In this document: in pieces, positions 27,475 to 36,569 of the stretch
How the letters are laid out: every line of letters begins with the position of its first letter
How positions within the stretch are numbered: position 1 is the first letter of the stretch
NCBI GenBank assembly: GCA_025059715.1
Contig: JANXCE010000006.1
Location: forward strand, 1-64,000
From: Caldimicrobium sp.
GTDB taxonomy: Bacteria > Desulfobacterota > Thermodesulfobacteria > Thermodesulfobacteriales > Thermodesulfobacteriaceae
Length of the DNA stretch: 64,000 bases
Direction of reading: 5' to 3'
Position numbers and translations under genes: made by a program
The notes under the pieces: model-generated
Databases searched by the model: none
What the model saw: the letters and a program-made list of their open reading frames with translations, nothing else
Told to the model about the DNA's origin: nothing

Positions 27475-27489
27475 TCTTTACATAAATCC

Positions 27490-28348
27490 ATAGTATTTTA
27501 GACTGCGGGGGATACTCTTAGAATCTGTAACAAATCCACTCCAAAGGCGATACATTCTTAAGCTTACTTTGCACCCTCTTGCGCAATTATATCATATCAA
27601 AATACCTCATAAGCTCCCTGTTAAACCTCTCCTCCAATGTCCTGTTAAACCTCTCTACATACCCATTCCCTTCCTCTCAAGCTCCTTCGCAAATTCCCCT
27701 AAAAACTCACTCCCAAAGTCTCTCTGCACGCCTCTTATCTCAAAGGAAGCTTCCGCCTTAACCTTACTCCAAAGGTCCCTCCCAATGCTACTCGATAAAT
27801 GAACTACTCTTCAAACGCAAATCCAAATCTACTTGCCACATCCTTCGCTACCAAAACATACCTCCAAATCCCATCCAAAAAATACACAATTGCACCCATC
27901 TAAACCAACTCCCCAGGCTGTAATCCCCTCCTACCACCTCTATTACCGCTTCCTCTTCCTCCTCTTTTCCCTCTCAATAATCCTTCCTGTCTGCCCATAA
28001 TAACTAAAGCTTCTTTACTACCTCTCCTGAAACTTATTCTCTTTTTTATACCCCTCTTTCTGCAAAATCTCTCCACCAAGGGCTTAAGCCACTCCTTGCA
28101 AGGATGTTCTCTCTTGTTCCTCAGGATAAATTCTATTAATCCCTGTGCCACTTCTTTGAGCATTTCCTCTTTGGTCAGCTGTGGCTTCTTTGTCAAAGGA
28201 GTTTGTAAAATTCAATGCACTTTTCTCTAAGGGCAACTTCTTCTCTCTTGGATTCATCTTAGTTTATTTCAAGTCCTTGTAACCTATTCAAGGCTTTGAT
28301 AGAGATAAGGTTAGGGCTAAGTTAATCAATTAATTCTCAATTACTTAA
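27490..28348 (-). mobile_element. Decayed transposase element, copy B
   Basis: Homologous to copy A at 13716-14500. On the minus strand the longest frame covers 27900-28196. After its stop the sequence continues as GAIVYFLDGIWRYVLVAKDVASR and then, across shifts, VQRDFGSEFLGEFAKELE and further. The spacing of the two aspartates is that of an rve/DDE integrase core (IS481/IS3 group). Several stops and frameshifts make it inactive. I could not define terminal inverted repeats. Confidence 0.7.
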
Positions 28349-28432
28349 TTTCATAGGGTTAATGTGCTTTCAAGAATTTATGCTAAAATTTATTTCATAT
28401 TGACTCTCTTTCGCGTCTAAACAGGAGGAGCT
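28349..28432 (+). other. Leader of ileS
   Basis: AT-rich leader ending in a strong ribosome site (AGGAGGAGCT) before the ileS ATG. No T-box elements could be recognised. Confidence 0.4.
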
Positions 28433-31231
28433 ATGGATTGGAAAGAAACCCTTAATCTACCAAAGACCAACTTTCCCATGAAGGCTAATCTTACCGAGAG
28501 GGAACCTTTAATATTAAAATTTTGGTGTGAAAGAGAAATTTACAAGGAGATGTTGAGACAAAATAAAGATAAACCCCTCTTTGTGCTCCACGATGGTCCA
28601 CCCTATGCAAATGGTCACATTCATCTAGGCACAGCCCTAAATAAGATTCTTAAGGATATAATTGTTAAGAGTAAATTCATGATGGGGTACTACTCGCCTT
28701 TTATTCCTGGTTGGGATTGCCACGGCCTACCCATTGAGCTCAATGTTGAGAAAGAGCTTAAAATTAGAAGAGGAGAACTTTCTCCTCTGGTGGTTAGAGA
28801 GGCATGCAGAAATTATGCCCAGCGCTATGTGGAGATTCAAAGAGAGGAATTTAAGAGATTAGGAATATTTGGAGATTGGGATTCTCCCTATTTGACTATG
28901 AGTTATGAATATGAGGCAACTATTGCCCGAGAATTTCTGAAATTTCTCGAAACTAACCAGGTATATAAAAGAAAAAAGCCTGTTTTCTGGTGTCCAACCT
29001 GTGTAACTGCGTTAGCAGAAGCAGAGGTGGAATATGAGCCTCACCTTTCTCCCTCTATCTATGTCAAATTTCCCCTCACCGAGAAAACAAAGGCTCATCT
29101 CTGCCAAAAATTATCCCTTACCTTAAGTGATAGGGTATTCGTATTGATCTGGACTACCACTCCCTGGACACTACCTGCTAATCTTGCTTTAGCCTTTAAT
29201 CCAGAATTTGATTATCTACTTATAGAGTTTCAAGAGGAGTACTTAATATTAGCGGAGGGAAGACTCTCAGCCTTGCTGGCGGAACTAAATGTCCCTCTTC
29301 CTAAGATCTTGGCCAAATTTAAAGGGGATTTATTAGAAAAATACACTGCTAAACATCCCCTATACGAGAGAGAGAGTCTTATTGTGCTAGCAGATTTTGT
29401 GACCCTGGATACCGGGACCGGTATAGTGCACATAGCACCAGGCCACGGAGATGAGGACTATCTGATTGGTTTAAAGTATGGCTTAGAAATTTACACCCCT
29501 GTCGATGTAGAAGGAAAATTTTTCCCTGAACTTCCCTTAGTAGGAGGCTTAACCCTGAAGGAGGCTAATCTAAGGATTGTTGAGGAATTAAGAAATAAAG
29601 GGCTACTCCTTCATGAGGATAAAATATCTCATAGTTATCCCCATTGCTGGCGATGCAAAAACCCCATAATCTTTAGAGCAGAAGAACAGTGGTTTATATC
29701 AATGGAGGCAGGAAATCTTAGACAAAGGGCTTTAAAAACCTTAGAAGAGGTCTCCTTTATTCCTGGTTGGGGAAAAAATCGCCTTCAAAGTATGTTAGAG
29801 AGAAGGCCCGATTGGTGTATATCAAGGCAACGAGTATGGGGCGTGCCTATTGTAGTCTTTAGGTGTAAAGATTGCGGGGAAATATTAAAGGAATTCAGAT
29901 ACTACCAACGGGTAGTGGAAATCTTTGAACGAGAGGGTTGTGATCCCTGGTTTACAAAGCCAGTAGAGGAATTTCTCCCTGAAGGAACTCTCTGTCCATC
30001 TTGCCATGGAAGCTCCTTTGAAAAGGAGAAGGACATCCTTGATGTGTGGTTCGATTCGGGGGTCTCCTTTGCAGGGGTCTTAGAAAAAAGGGAAGAACTT
30101 AACTTTCCAGCAGATCTCTACTTAGAAGGTTCCGATCAACACCGAGGATGGTTCCAGAGTTCTCTCCTTTGCTCAGTGGGGACCCGTGGAAAGCCTCCTT
30201 ACAAAAAGATCCTCACCCATGGCTTTGTGGTTGACGGCAAAGGCAGAAAGATGTCAAAAAGCTTAGGAAATGTAATTCACCCTCAAGATTTAATCCAAAA
30301 ATACGGCGCAGAAATAATTCGATTGTGGGTCTCTGCGGAGGATTATAAAGACGATATAAAAATATCCCAAGAAATATTGGATAGACTGGTAGAATCCTAC
30401 CGAAAGATTCGCAACACCTGTAGATTTCTATTGGGAAATCTCTACGACTTTTCTCCATCCACAGACCTAATACCCTTTGAAAGTCTTCCACTCTTTGAGA
30501 GATTTATTCTCTATAAACTCTCCCAGAGTTTAAAAAAAATAAGGAAAGCCTATGAAGATTTTGAATTTCACATCGTTTCCCATGAGATTCACCGATTCTG
30601 CACTGTAGAACTTTCCTCTCTTCTTATTGATATCAACCGAGACTATCTCTATTGTGAGGCACCTCAAAGTTTCAACAGAAGAGCCACCCAGACGGTTTTC
30701 TATTATGCACTTGATACCTTAGTGAAAGTTATGGCACCAATTCTATCCTTCACCGCGGAAGAAATCTGGCAAAATCTCCCCTACCCCAAGGAAAAGAGCT
30801 CAGTTTTTCTTACAGAGCTTCCTGATTATTCCTTTCAACTTACTGAGGAGGAAATAAAAAGATGGGACAAGATTTTCCATCTACGAGAGGAATTCCTACG
30901 GGCCTTAGAGATAGCTCGAAAGGACTTAAAAATAATTGGAAGTTCCTTAGAAGCAGAGGTGTATTTCCAGGCACCTCGAGAGTGGAGAGAAGTGTTAAGT
31001 GATTATAGGTTTTGGGAATACTTTCTTATGGTAGCTAAGTTTATAGAAGAGTCTCTAACCGAGGAAGAGCTTACATACACCTCCCAGGAAATAGAGGGGC
31101 TCAAAATTTTAGTAAAACCTACGAAGTTTCTTAAGTGTGAGAGATGTTGGCAAAGAAAACCTGAGGTTGGTACCCTGGAAATAAGGGATCTCTGCCAAAG
31201 ATGCTTGCAAGTAGTTAAAAAGCGCCTTTAA
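28433..31231 (+). CDS. ileS: Isoleucyl-tRNA synthetase
   Basis: Class I synthetase of 932 residues, bacterial type. HIGH motif in DGPPYANGHIHLG, editing domain with WTTTPWTLPANLALA, KMSKS in DGKGRKMSKSLGN, and the C-terminal zinc site CERCWQRKP ... CQRC. Charges tRNA-Ile and hydrolyses mischarged valine. First gene of a tight plus-strand run with lspA, one base after it. Confidence 0.97.
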   Translation: MDWKETLNLPKTNFPMKANLTEREPLILKFWCEREIYKEMLRQNKDKPLFVLHDGPPYANGHIHLGTALNKILKDIIVKSKFMMGYYSPFIPGWDCHGLPIELNVEKELKIRRGELSPLVVREACRNYAQRYVEIQREEFKRLGIFGDWDSPYLTMSYEYEATIAREFLKFLETNQVYKRKKPVFWCPTCVTALAEAEVEYEPHLSPSIYVKFPLTEKTKAHLCQKLSLTLSDRVFVLIWTTTPWTLPANLALAFNPEFDYLLIEFQEEYLILAEGRLSALLAELNVPLPKILAKFKGDLLEKYTAKHPLYERESLIVLADFVTLDTGTGIVHIAPGHGDEDYLIGLKYGLEIYTPVDVEGKFFPELPLVGGLTLKEANLRIVEELRNKGLLLHEDKISHSYPHCWRCKNPIIFRAEEQWFISMEAGNLRQRALKTLEEVSFIPGWGKNRLQSMLERRPDWCISRQRVWGVPIVVFRCKDCGEILKEFRYYQRVVEIFEREGCDPWFTKPVEEFLPEGTLCPSCHGSSFEKEKDILDVWFDSGVSFAGVLEKREELNFPADLYLEGSDQHRGWFQSSLLCSVGTRGKPPYKKILTHGFVVDGKGRKMSKSLGNVIHPQDLIQKYGAEIIRLWVSAEDYKDDIKISQEILDRLVESYRKIRNTCRFLLGNLYDFSPSTDLIPFESLPLFERFILYKLSQSLKKIRKAYEDFEFHIVSHEIHRFCTVELSSLLIDINRDYLYCEAPQSFNRRATQTVFYYALDTLVKVMAPILSFTAEEIWQNLPYPKEKSSVFLTELPDYSFQLTEEEIKRWDKIFHLREEFLRALEIARKDLKIIGSSLEAEVYFQAPREWREVLSDYRFWEYFLMVAKFIEESLTEEELTYTSQEIEGLKILVKPTKFLKCERCWQRKPEVGTLEIRDLCQRCLQVVKKRL

Positions 31232-31232
31232 T

Positions 31233-31685
31233 ATGGGACTATTCTACCTTTCCGGACTTTTAGTTTTACTATTAGATAGAATTACCAAATATCTAATCTT
31301 GAAGATTAATTATGACCACATAGAACTTACCTTTTTCCTGAATTTGGTTAAAGTCTGGAACAAGGGGATAGCCTTTGGGCTTTTTAGAGATTTCTCAAAT
31401 TTCTTAAATATTTTTCTCATTCTCTTTACTCCTTTGATTCTCATAATGATATTAATTTTTGCCCGGAAGCAACCTCGCTTTGAACAAATCCTTTTAGGCT
31501 GCATCTTCGGTGGAGGAATGGGCAACTGGTTAGATAGAGTGCTTTTTGGTGCAGTCCTTGATTTCATAGATTTTCATGTCGGTAAATATCACTGGCCTGC
31601 CTTTAATATTGCGGACCTTGCCATTTCTATCAGCTTGATAATTTTTTTGGTAAGATGCTATGTTTTTAAAGATTTTAGAAAATAA
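31233..31685 (+). CDS. lspA: Lipoprotein signal peptidase II
   Basis: Aspartic membrane protease of 150 residues that removes signal peptides from lipid-modified prolipoproteins. Four membrane helices are evident. Conserved segments are VWNKGIAFGLF, GGGMGNWLDRV and WPAFNIADLAI, carrying the two catalytic aspartates. The ileS-lspA order is common in bacteria. Several lipoproteins in this window (the DsbC-like protein, the parvulin) would be substrates. Confidence 0.95.
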   Translation: MGLFYLSGLLVLLLDRITKYLILKINYDHIELTFFLNLVKVWNKGIAFGLFRDFSNFLNIFLILFTPLILIMILIFARKQPRFEQILLGCIFGGGMGNWLDRVLFGAVLDFIDFHVGKYHWPAFNIADLAISISLIIFLVRCYVFKDFRK

Positions 31686-33576
31686 AGCTTTACTAAGATT
31701 GCTTTTTGGACCTAAATTACGAGACCTAAGAATAGTTTTAGAAGATCATTTAAGCAAATTTCTTTATAAAAGGGACCACAATTTTTTTGAGGCCCAAGAT
31801 TTAAACATACAAGAGTTAAATAATTGCCTTTTTAATATAAAGGACCATTTTGCCCAGGAATTAGGCTCCGCTCCTCTACCCGTTACCTTTCTTCTCTTTG
31901 AAAATGAGATTCCCCTTTCTACTTTACATCTTTTACCTGGAAAGATTTACTTCACCAGAGAACTAAAGGACTCCATAGAAAGAAGCCTTTCGAAGATTCA
32001 ATTGTTTTATAAGATTGAGCCCATAGAGGAAAATTTCTTTGAACTCCTTTTACCTCCTACAGTTCCCCCAAAACTTCAATTCTCCTTTAAAGAAATATTC
32101 TATGTTCCCCACGAAAGACCTTGCTTTTTCTGTGGAACCTATTGCCATGAGAGTAAAGAATGCCCTGGATTGAGTGTGGAAAATCCACTGGATAAATTTA
32201 AGGGGTATTTGGAACTTTCCTTTGAGAATTTGACAACAAAGTTAAAGGAGGCCTATCGAATTGCTCCCTATAAAGATGAATTTTTTCAAGGTTTCTGGGG
32301 TAGACATTTTTATCTTTTCCCTTCCTTTTTAAAATATCTCTTTTATTATCCTCAAGAGATTTCCTTCTGGTCCGCTATTTATGAACCTTTCACTTTTCCC
32401 ATAAAGGGAGGCGAGCTCTTCCTTGCTTTAGAAAATCTGACTCGGGGGAACCTTTCTGCCGCGGAGGCTGCTTTTAAAAATTTTGAAGGAGAATTTTTGA
32501 GTGAATTAGGGTTAATTATGGTTAATATTCTCAAAGAGGATCATACCAAAGCTCTGTATCACATAGAAAATGCTCTAAGCCAAGCGGCATCACCCTTTTC
32601 TAAAAGCTATCTACTCTTTTTAAAGGCTTATCTTTATCATTATAAGCAAGATCTCCTCTTGGCTGAGGATCTATACAATGAGGCTTTAAAGATTGATTCG
32701 AGTTGTCTGCCTGCCTTCTATTTTCTTCAACTCCTCCGCTATGAGAACCATGAACCTTGGCAAAAGATATTTCCTTTTTTTCAGAATCCCTATGTAGTTT
32801 ATCTTGCCTTCTTGGAGCCCAAGTTCATCAAACATCAAAGGGAATTAGAGGAAAACCTTGAAAAGATCTTCCATTCCTATAAAGAAGAGGCCTTAAAAAG
32901 GCTAAAGGAAGTCGAAGATAAATACCATCACTTAAGTGAGATCTTGACTGAAGATGATCAAATAGCCTATGACGAAAAAATAAGAAGAATTAGAAATTCT
33001 CTTTATAGTGGAGGCCTTCACCTTATTGAAAGTTCAAGTAGAGCTTCACTGGAACTTCTCTTGGAATTAAACGGCTATGTCTTTGCAACTACCAAAAGAT
33101 TAAAGTCTCAGTGGACAAAACTACAAGATCGCTACAGGGTCTTAAATAACTTCTGGCAAAAATATCCCTATAAAGAAGAAGATGTTCATTTTGCAAAAAA
33201 TCTCCTACATATCTCAAATCTACTTGAAAAGGCAGGAAATAAACTTAAGAGGGCGGAAATCTCTAAGGAGCTAAAATGGATTAAAAAGGAGCTCTCTCAG
33301 ACTTTAACCCTCATTGAAGACCTCGAAAAAATTAGGGAGGAGTTGATAAAGAAATGGAAGTTTAGAACAAAACTACGCAAGTTTTTAATAAGATTTGGTC
33401 TTTCTGAAGGAGCCATTCTTCTACTATATTTTTTATCTATATTTTGGGAGAGAGGAGACTTTACTGAGAGGATTTTCACCTTGGGAAATTTTTTCCTCGT
33501 TTCCTTCCTCTTATTCATATTAGTCTTGTTCACCATCTCCATAGAAAAGGATGAGACCACAATTTCTATTCCTTAA
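31660..33576 (+). CDS. Unknown membrane-anchored protein with TPR-like and coiled-coil regions
   Basis: I do not recognise this 638-residue protein. Residues 155-168 hold a possible zinc site C-x2-C-x3-C-H-x4-C (within CFFCGTYCHESKECPG). TPR-like helices cover about 270-370 (TKALYHIENALSQAASPF, LLAEDLYNEALKIDS). A long charged coiled coil follows (about 390-575), and two hydrophobic helices end the protein (about 590-632). It overlaps lspA by 26 bases and pabBC by 26 bases, so it is part of one transcript. The layout suggests a membrane-attached scaffold facing the cytoplasm. Confidence 0.7.
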   Translation: MFLKILENKALLRLLFGPKLRDLRIVLEDHLSKFLYKRDHNFFEAQDLNIQELNNCLFNIKDHFAQELGSAPLPVTFLLFENEIPLSTLHLLPGKIYFTRELKDSIERSLSKIQLFYKIEPIEENFFELLLPPTVPPKLQFSFKEIFYVPHERPCFFCGTYCHESKECPGLSVENPLDKFKGYLELSFENLTTKLKEAYRIAPYKDEFFQGFWGRHFYLFPSFLKYLFYYPQEISFWSAIYEPFTFPIKGGELFLALENLTRGNLSAAEAAFKNFEGEFLSELGLIMVNILKEDHTKALYHIENALSQAASPFSKSYLLFLKAYLYHYKQDLLLAEDLYNEALKIDSSCLPAFYFLQLLRYENHEPWQKIFPFFQNPYVVYLAFLEPKFIKHQRELEENLEKIFHSYKEEALKRLKEVEDKYHHLSEILTEDDQIAYDEKIRRIRNSLYSGGLHLIESSSRASLELLLELNGYVFATTKRLKSQWTKLQDRYRVLNNFWQKYPYKEEDVHFAKNLLHISNLLEKAGNKLKRAEISKELKWIKKELSQTLTLIEDLEKIREELIKKWKFRTKLRKFLIRFGLSEGAILLLYFLSIFWERGDFTERIFTLGNFFLVSFLLFILVLFTISIEKDETTISIP

Positions 33577-35344
33577 TGCCAAAAACATTCCCTTTAGGGG
33601 TTATCTTTTCCAAGACCTGAAAGAGGAAATTTTTCTAACCCCTGAAAATGTTATTCCCGAGGTTGTAGAGGAATTTTTCAAAAGATTAGAAGGGGCTATT
33701 AGAAAGGGTTATTATGCCTTAGGTTTCTTAACCTACGAGTTAGGATACCTTCTTGAGCCAAGATTGAACAAACTCCTTCCAGCACCTTGTTTTCCCTTAG
33801 CGTATTTTGCTTTATTTCGTAAGGTAAAGCCCCTTTACCTATATCCCTTAGAAAAAGAGGAGGGATTTGAGATTTATTTAAAGGGCCTAAACTATTCGCC
33901 TGAGGAATATCGGCTTGCCCTCTCAAAAATCAAAAATTACATTGCCAAAGGAGACACATATCAGGTCAACTTTACAGTGAAATTAAAATATGAATTTAAG
34001 GGTGAGCCTTTTAAACTCTTCTTGAGTCTTCTCTTTTCTCAAAGATGCGAATATGCTTTTTATATTGAAAAACCCCAATTTATTATTCTTTCTCTCTCAC
34101 CAGAACTCTTTTTAAAAAAAAGAAGAACCCTTCTTTTAAGCTCACCCATGAAAGGCACCCTTTCGCGTGCTCCTCTGGAAGATAGGGACAGAATTCAAAA
34201 AAGACTCCTCAAAAAAAGTCCTAAGGTTAAAGCGGAAAATCTTATGATCGTAGATTTGATAAGAAACGACTTAGGAAAAATATCTACCCCCGGATCTGTC
34301 TGGGTCAAAAAATTCTTACAAATTAAGACTTACCCTACTCTTCATCAAATGATATCTACGGTTCAGGGAAATCTTAAGGAATTCTCTTTTTACAAAATTT
34401 TTCAAGCTCTTTTTCCCTGTGGCTCTGTTACTGGTGCTCCGAAAATACGCACCATGGAAATCATAAGGGAGTTAGAAAAGGAGCCCCGAGGAGTATATAC
34501 TGGAGCTATCGGTTATCTAACTCCTGAGGGAGACTTCCTCTTTAACGTGGCCATAAGAACTCTGGTGCTGGAACCCCTCTCTCAGGAACATTATAGAGGT
34601 GAGCTCGGTATCGGGGCAGGTATACTCTGGGATAGTATAGAACAAGAGGAATACGATGAAACTCTTCTTAAGGCTAATTTTCTTTTGAAACGCCTCCCCT
34701 TTTTTAAAATCTTTGAGACCTTTTGGTGGTCAAAGGATAGGGAAAATTCCTTACTTTGGTATCACTATCAGCGGATGCTTTCCTCCGCTCGCTACTTCAA
34801 ATTTGTCCTCCCTTTGGCCCTAAAATCCTTCCAAAACTTTAGAGAATACTTAGAAGAAAACCTGACTCATAAGACGGGCTATCTCCTTAGAGTAAAGGTT
34901 CTACTCACTCCCGAAGGAAGGATTGAACTCGAAACCCAGGAATTCAAGAGTCTTTACTGGGAAAAACCCCTAAAAGTGGGTCTGCTTCAAAGATCAACCC
35001 CCCTTAGTGTGTTTCATTATCATAAAACAACCCACCGTGAAGAGTATGATAGAGCCTATTTGAAGGCAAAAGAGTTAGGCTTAGGGGAGATTCTTTTTTA
35101 TAATGAAAGAGGAGAGCTTCTTGAGGGCTCTATCTCAAACATCTTCCTTGAGAGAGGAGGCCATCTCTATACGCCACCTCTTGATCTCGGAATACTTCCT
35201 GGCATACTGAGAAAAAAGCTAATCTCGGAGGGTAAAGTAAAAGAGGCCTTTCTTACCCTTGAAGACCTTAAGAACTGCTCTAACCTGTGGATTGGAAATA
35301 GTCTTAGGGGGCTTGGTAAAGTGGAAGATTGGATTATATTATAA
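33551..35344 (+). CDS. PabB-PabC fusion: aminodeoxychorismate synthase I / lyase
   Basis: Bifunctional folate enzyme of 597 residues. Residues about 1-370 are the chorismate-binding PabB part (GDTYQVNFTVKL, SSPMKGTLSR, MIVDLIRNDLGKI, FPCGSVTGAPKIRTMEII). The rest is the PLP-dependent 4-amino-4-deoxychorismate lyase (HKTTHREEYDRAY, LLEGSISNIFLERGG, LPGILRKKLI). Together they turn chorismate into 4-aminobenzoate, with ammonia supplied by PabA, which is not in the window. Such fusions are known in several bacteria. Confidence 0.92.
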   Translation: MRPQFLFLNAKNIPFRGYLFQDLKEEIFLTPENVIPEVVEEFFKRLEGAIRKGYYALGFLTYELGYLLEPRLNKLLPAPCFPLAYFALFRKVKPLYLYPLEKEEGFEIYLKGLNYSPEEYRLALSKIKNYIAKGDTYQVNFTVKLKYEFKGEPFKLFLSLLFSQRCEYAFYIEKPQFIILSLSPELFLKKRRTLLLSSPMKGTLSRAPLEDRDRIQKRLLKKSPKVKAENLMIVDLIRNDLGKISTPGSVWVKKFLQIKTYPTLHQMISTVQGNLKEFSFYKIFQALFPCGSVTGAPKIRTMEIIRELEKEPRGVYTGAIGYLTPEGDFLFNVAIRTLVLEPLSQEHYRGELGIGAGILWDSIEQEEYDETLLKANFLLKRLPFFKIFETFWWSKDRENSLLWYHYQRMLSSARYFKFVLPLALKSFQNFREYLEENLTHKTGYLLRVKVLLTPEGRIELETQEFKSLYWEKPLKVGLLQRSTPLSVFHYHKTTHREEYDRAYLKAKELGLGEILFYNERGELLEGSISNIFLERGGHLYTPPLDLGILPGILRKKLISEGKVKEAFLTLEDLKNCSNLWIGNSLRGLGKVEDWIIL

Positions 35345-35373
35345 CGATTAAATCAATTTATAAGGAGGCATTT

Positions 35374-36474
35374 ATGGCTGAGAAAACCTATCAGATCGCA
35401 GTTATTCCTGGAGATGGCACAGGACCTGAAGTAGTTAGAGAAGGTGTAAAAGTTTTAGAAGCGGTAGGCAGAAGATTTAATATTAAATTTAACTGGACCT
35501 ATTTTGACTGGGGTGGAGATAGGTATCTTAGGACTGGAGAGACCATTCCTGAAGGAGGTTTAGAGGAGCTTAAAAAGTTTGATGCCATTTATTTAGGGGC
35601 AATTGGGCATCCTGAGGTTAAGCCTGGAATCTTAGAAAAGGAGATACTTCTAAGAATTCGCTTTGAGTTGGACCAATATATTAATCTTCGCCCAGTGAAA
35701 CTCTATCCTGGGGTTTGGACACCTATTAAAGATAAGGGGCCAGAGGATATTGATTTTGTGGTAGTGAGAGAAAACACTGAGGGGCTCTATGCGGGAGGTG
35801 GAGGCTTTCTCAGAAAGGGCACTCCTTACGAAGTTGCAGTTCAAGAATCTATAAATACCAGAATGGGAGTAGAAAGATGCATACGCTTTGCCTTTGAGCT
35901 TTGCAGAAAGAGAAATAAAAAAAGAAAAGTAACCTTAGTTGGAAAGACTAATGTGCTTACCTATGCCTGGGATCTATGGTGGAGGGTCTTTCAGGAGGTA
36001 GGAGAGGAATACCCTGATATAGAAAAGGATTATGCCCATGTAGATGCCACCTGTATGTGGTTTGTGAAAAATCCCGAATGGTTTGATGTTATAGTTACGG
36101 ACAACATGTTTGGCGATATAATTACTGATCTTGGAGCCATTATCCAAGGCGGTATGGGCATAGCAGCAGGAGGAAATATCAATCCCCAAGGAGTATCCAT
36201 GTTTGAACCGATCGGGGGCTCAGCTCCTAAGTATACGGGAAAAAATGTAATCAACCCTTTAGCAGCAATCTGTGCGGGTATGATGATGTTAGAATGGCTG
36301 GGAGACAAAAAAAGAGACAACTCTCTTATTGATGCTTCCCAAGCTATAGAAAGGGCAGTTATAAAGGTTTGTAGAGATCATTTAAAAAGCCTATCTGCAG
36401 GTCAAATGGGCTATACCACTCAGGAAGTGGGTGATTTGGTGGCAAAATACGCGGAGGAAGGTGTAGCACTATAG
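35374..36474 (+). CDS. leuB: 3-isopropylmalate dehydrogenase-type beta-decarboxylating dehydrogenase
   Basis: NAD-dependent enzyme of 366 residues. Family motifs: VIPGDGTGPEVVREG, GAIGHPEVKPGILEKEILLRIRFELDQYINLRP, and the metal site MFGDIITDLGAIIQGG, then EPIGGSAPKYTGKNVINPLA. The LLxxR-x8-NLRP arrangement fits isopropylmalate rather than isocitrate. Homologs acting on 3-methylmalate, tartrate or homoisocitrate look similar, so the substrate is likely but not certain; with citramalate synthase present it may serve isoleucine synthesis too. AAGGAGG sets the start at 35374; the longer frame has no site. Confidence 0.85.
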   Translation: MAEKTYQIAVIPGDGTGPEVVREGVKVLEAVGRRFNIKFNWTYFDWGGDRYLRTGETIPEGGLEELKKFDAIYLGAIGHPEVKPGILEKEILLRIRFELDQYINLRPVKLYPGVWTPIKDKGPEDIDFVVVRENTEGLYAGGGGFLRKGTPYEVAVQESINTRMGVERCIRFAFELCRKRNKKRKVTLVGKTNVLTYAWDLWWRVFQEVGEEYPDIEKDYAHVDATCMWFVKNPEWFDVIVTDNMFGDIITDLGAIIQGGMGIAAGGNINPQGVSMFEPIGGSAPKYTGKNVINPLAAICAGMMMLEWLGDKKRDNSLIDASQAIERAVIKVCRDHLKSLSAGQMGYTTQEVGDLVAKYAEEGVAL

Positions 36475-36521
36475 ATAAATCACTACTAACCCTCTCTACA
36501 AACTGAGCCCTCTGCCCTGAG

Positions 36522-36549
36522 TTGAAACTTTCCATAGGGTTTTTATAAT
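36522..36549 (+). promoter_or_regulatory. Sigma-70 promoter of the sensor kinase operon
   Basis: TTGAAA (36522-36527), 16-base spacer and perfect TATAAT (36544-36549), 20 bases before the kinase ATG. Confidence 0.75.
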
Positions 36550-36569
36550 TAAAATAATACCAAAAAACT

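Noticed and set aside
27460-27475. HcpR binding site
   Set aside because: The half sites are similar but the spacer is five bases rather than the four I recall, and no HcpR gene is in the window.
27900-28196. 98-codon minus-strand frame as a stand-alone gene
   Set aside because: It is part of a broken transposase, continuing in other frames after the stop.
28349-28432. T-box riboswitch before ileS
   Set aside because: The leader is too short and no T-box sequence or antiterminator is recognisable.
35374-36474. Isocitrate dehydrogenase
   Set aside because: The substrate-loop pattern fits isopropylmalate-type enzymes better, although homologs with other substrates remain possible.
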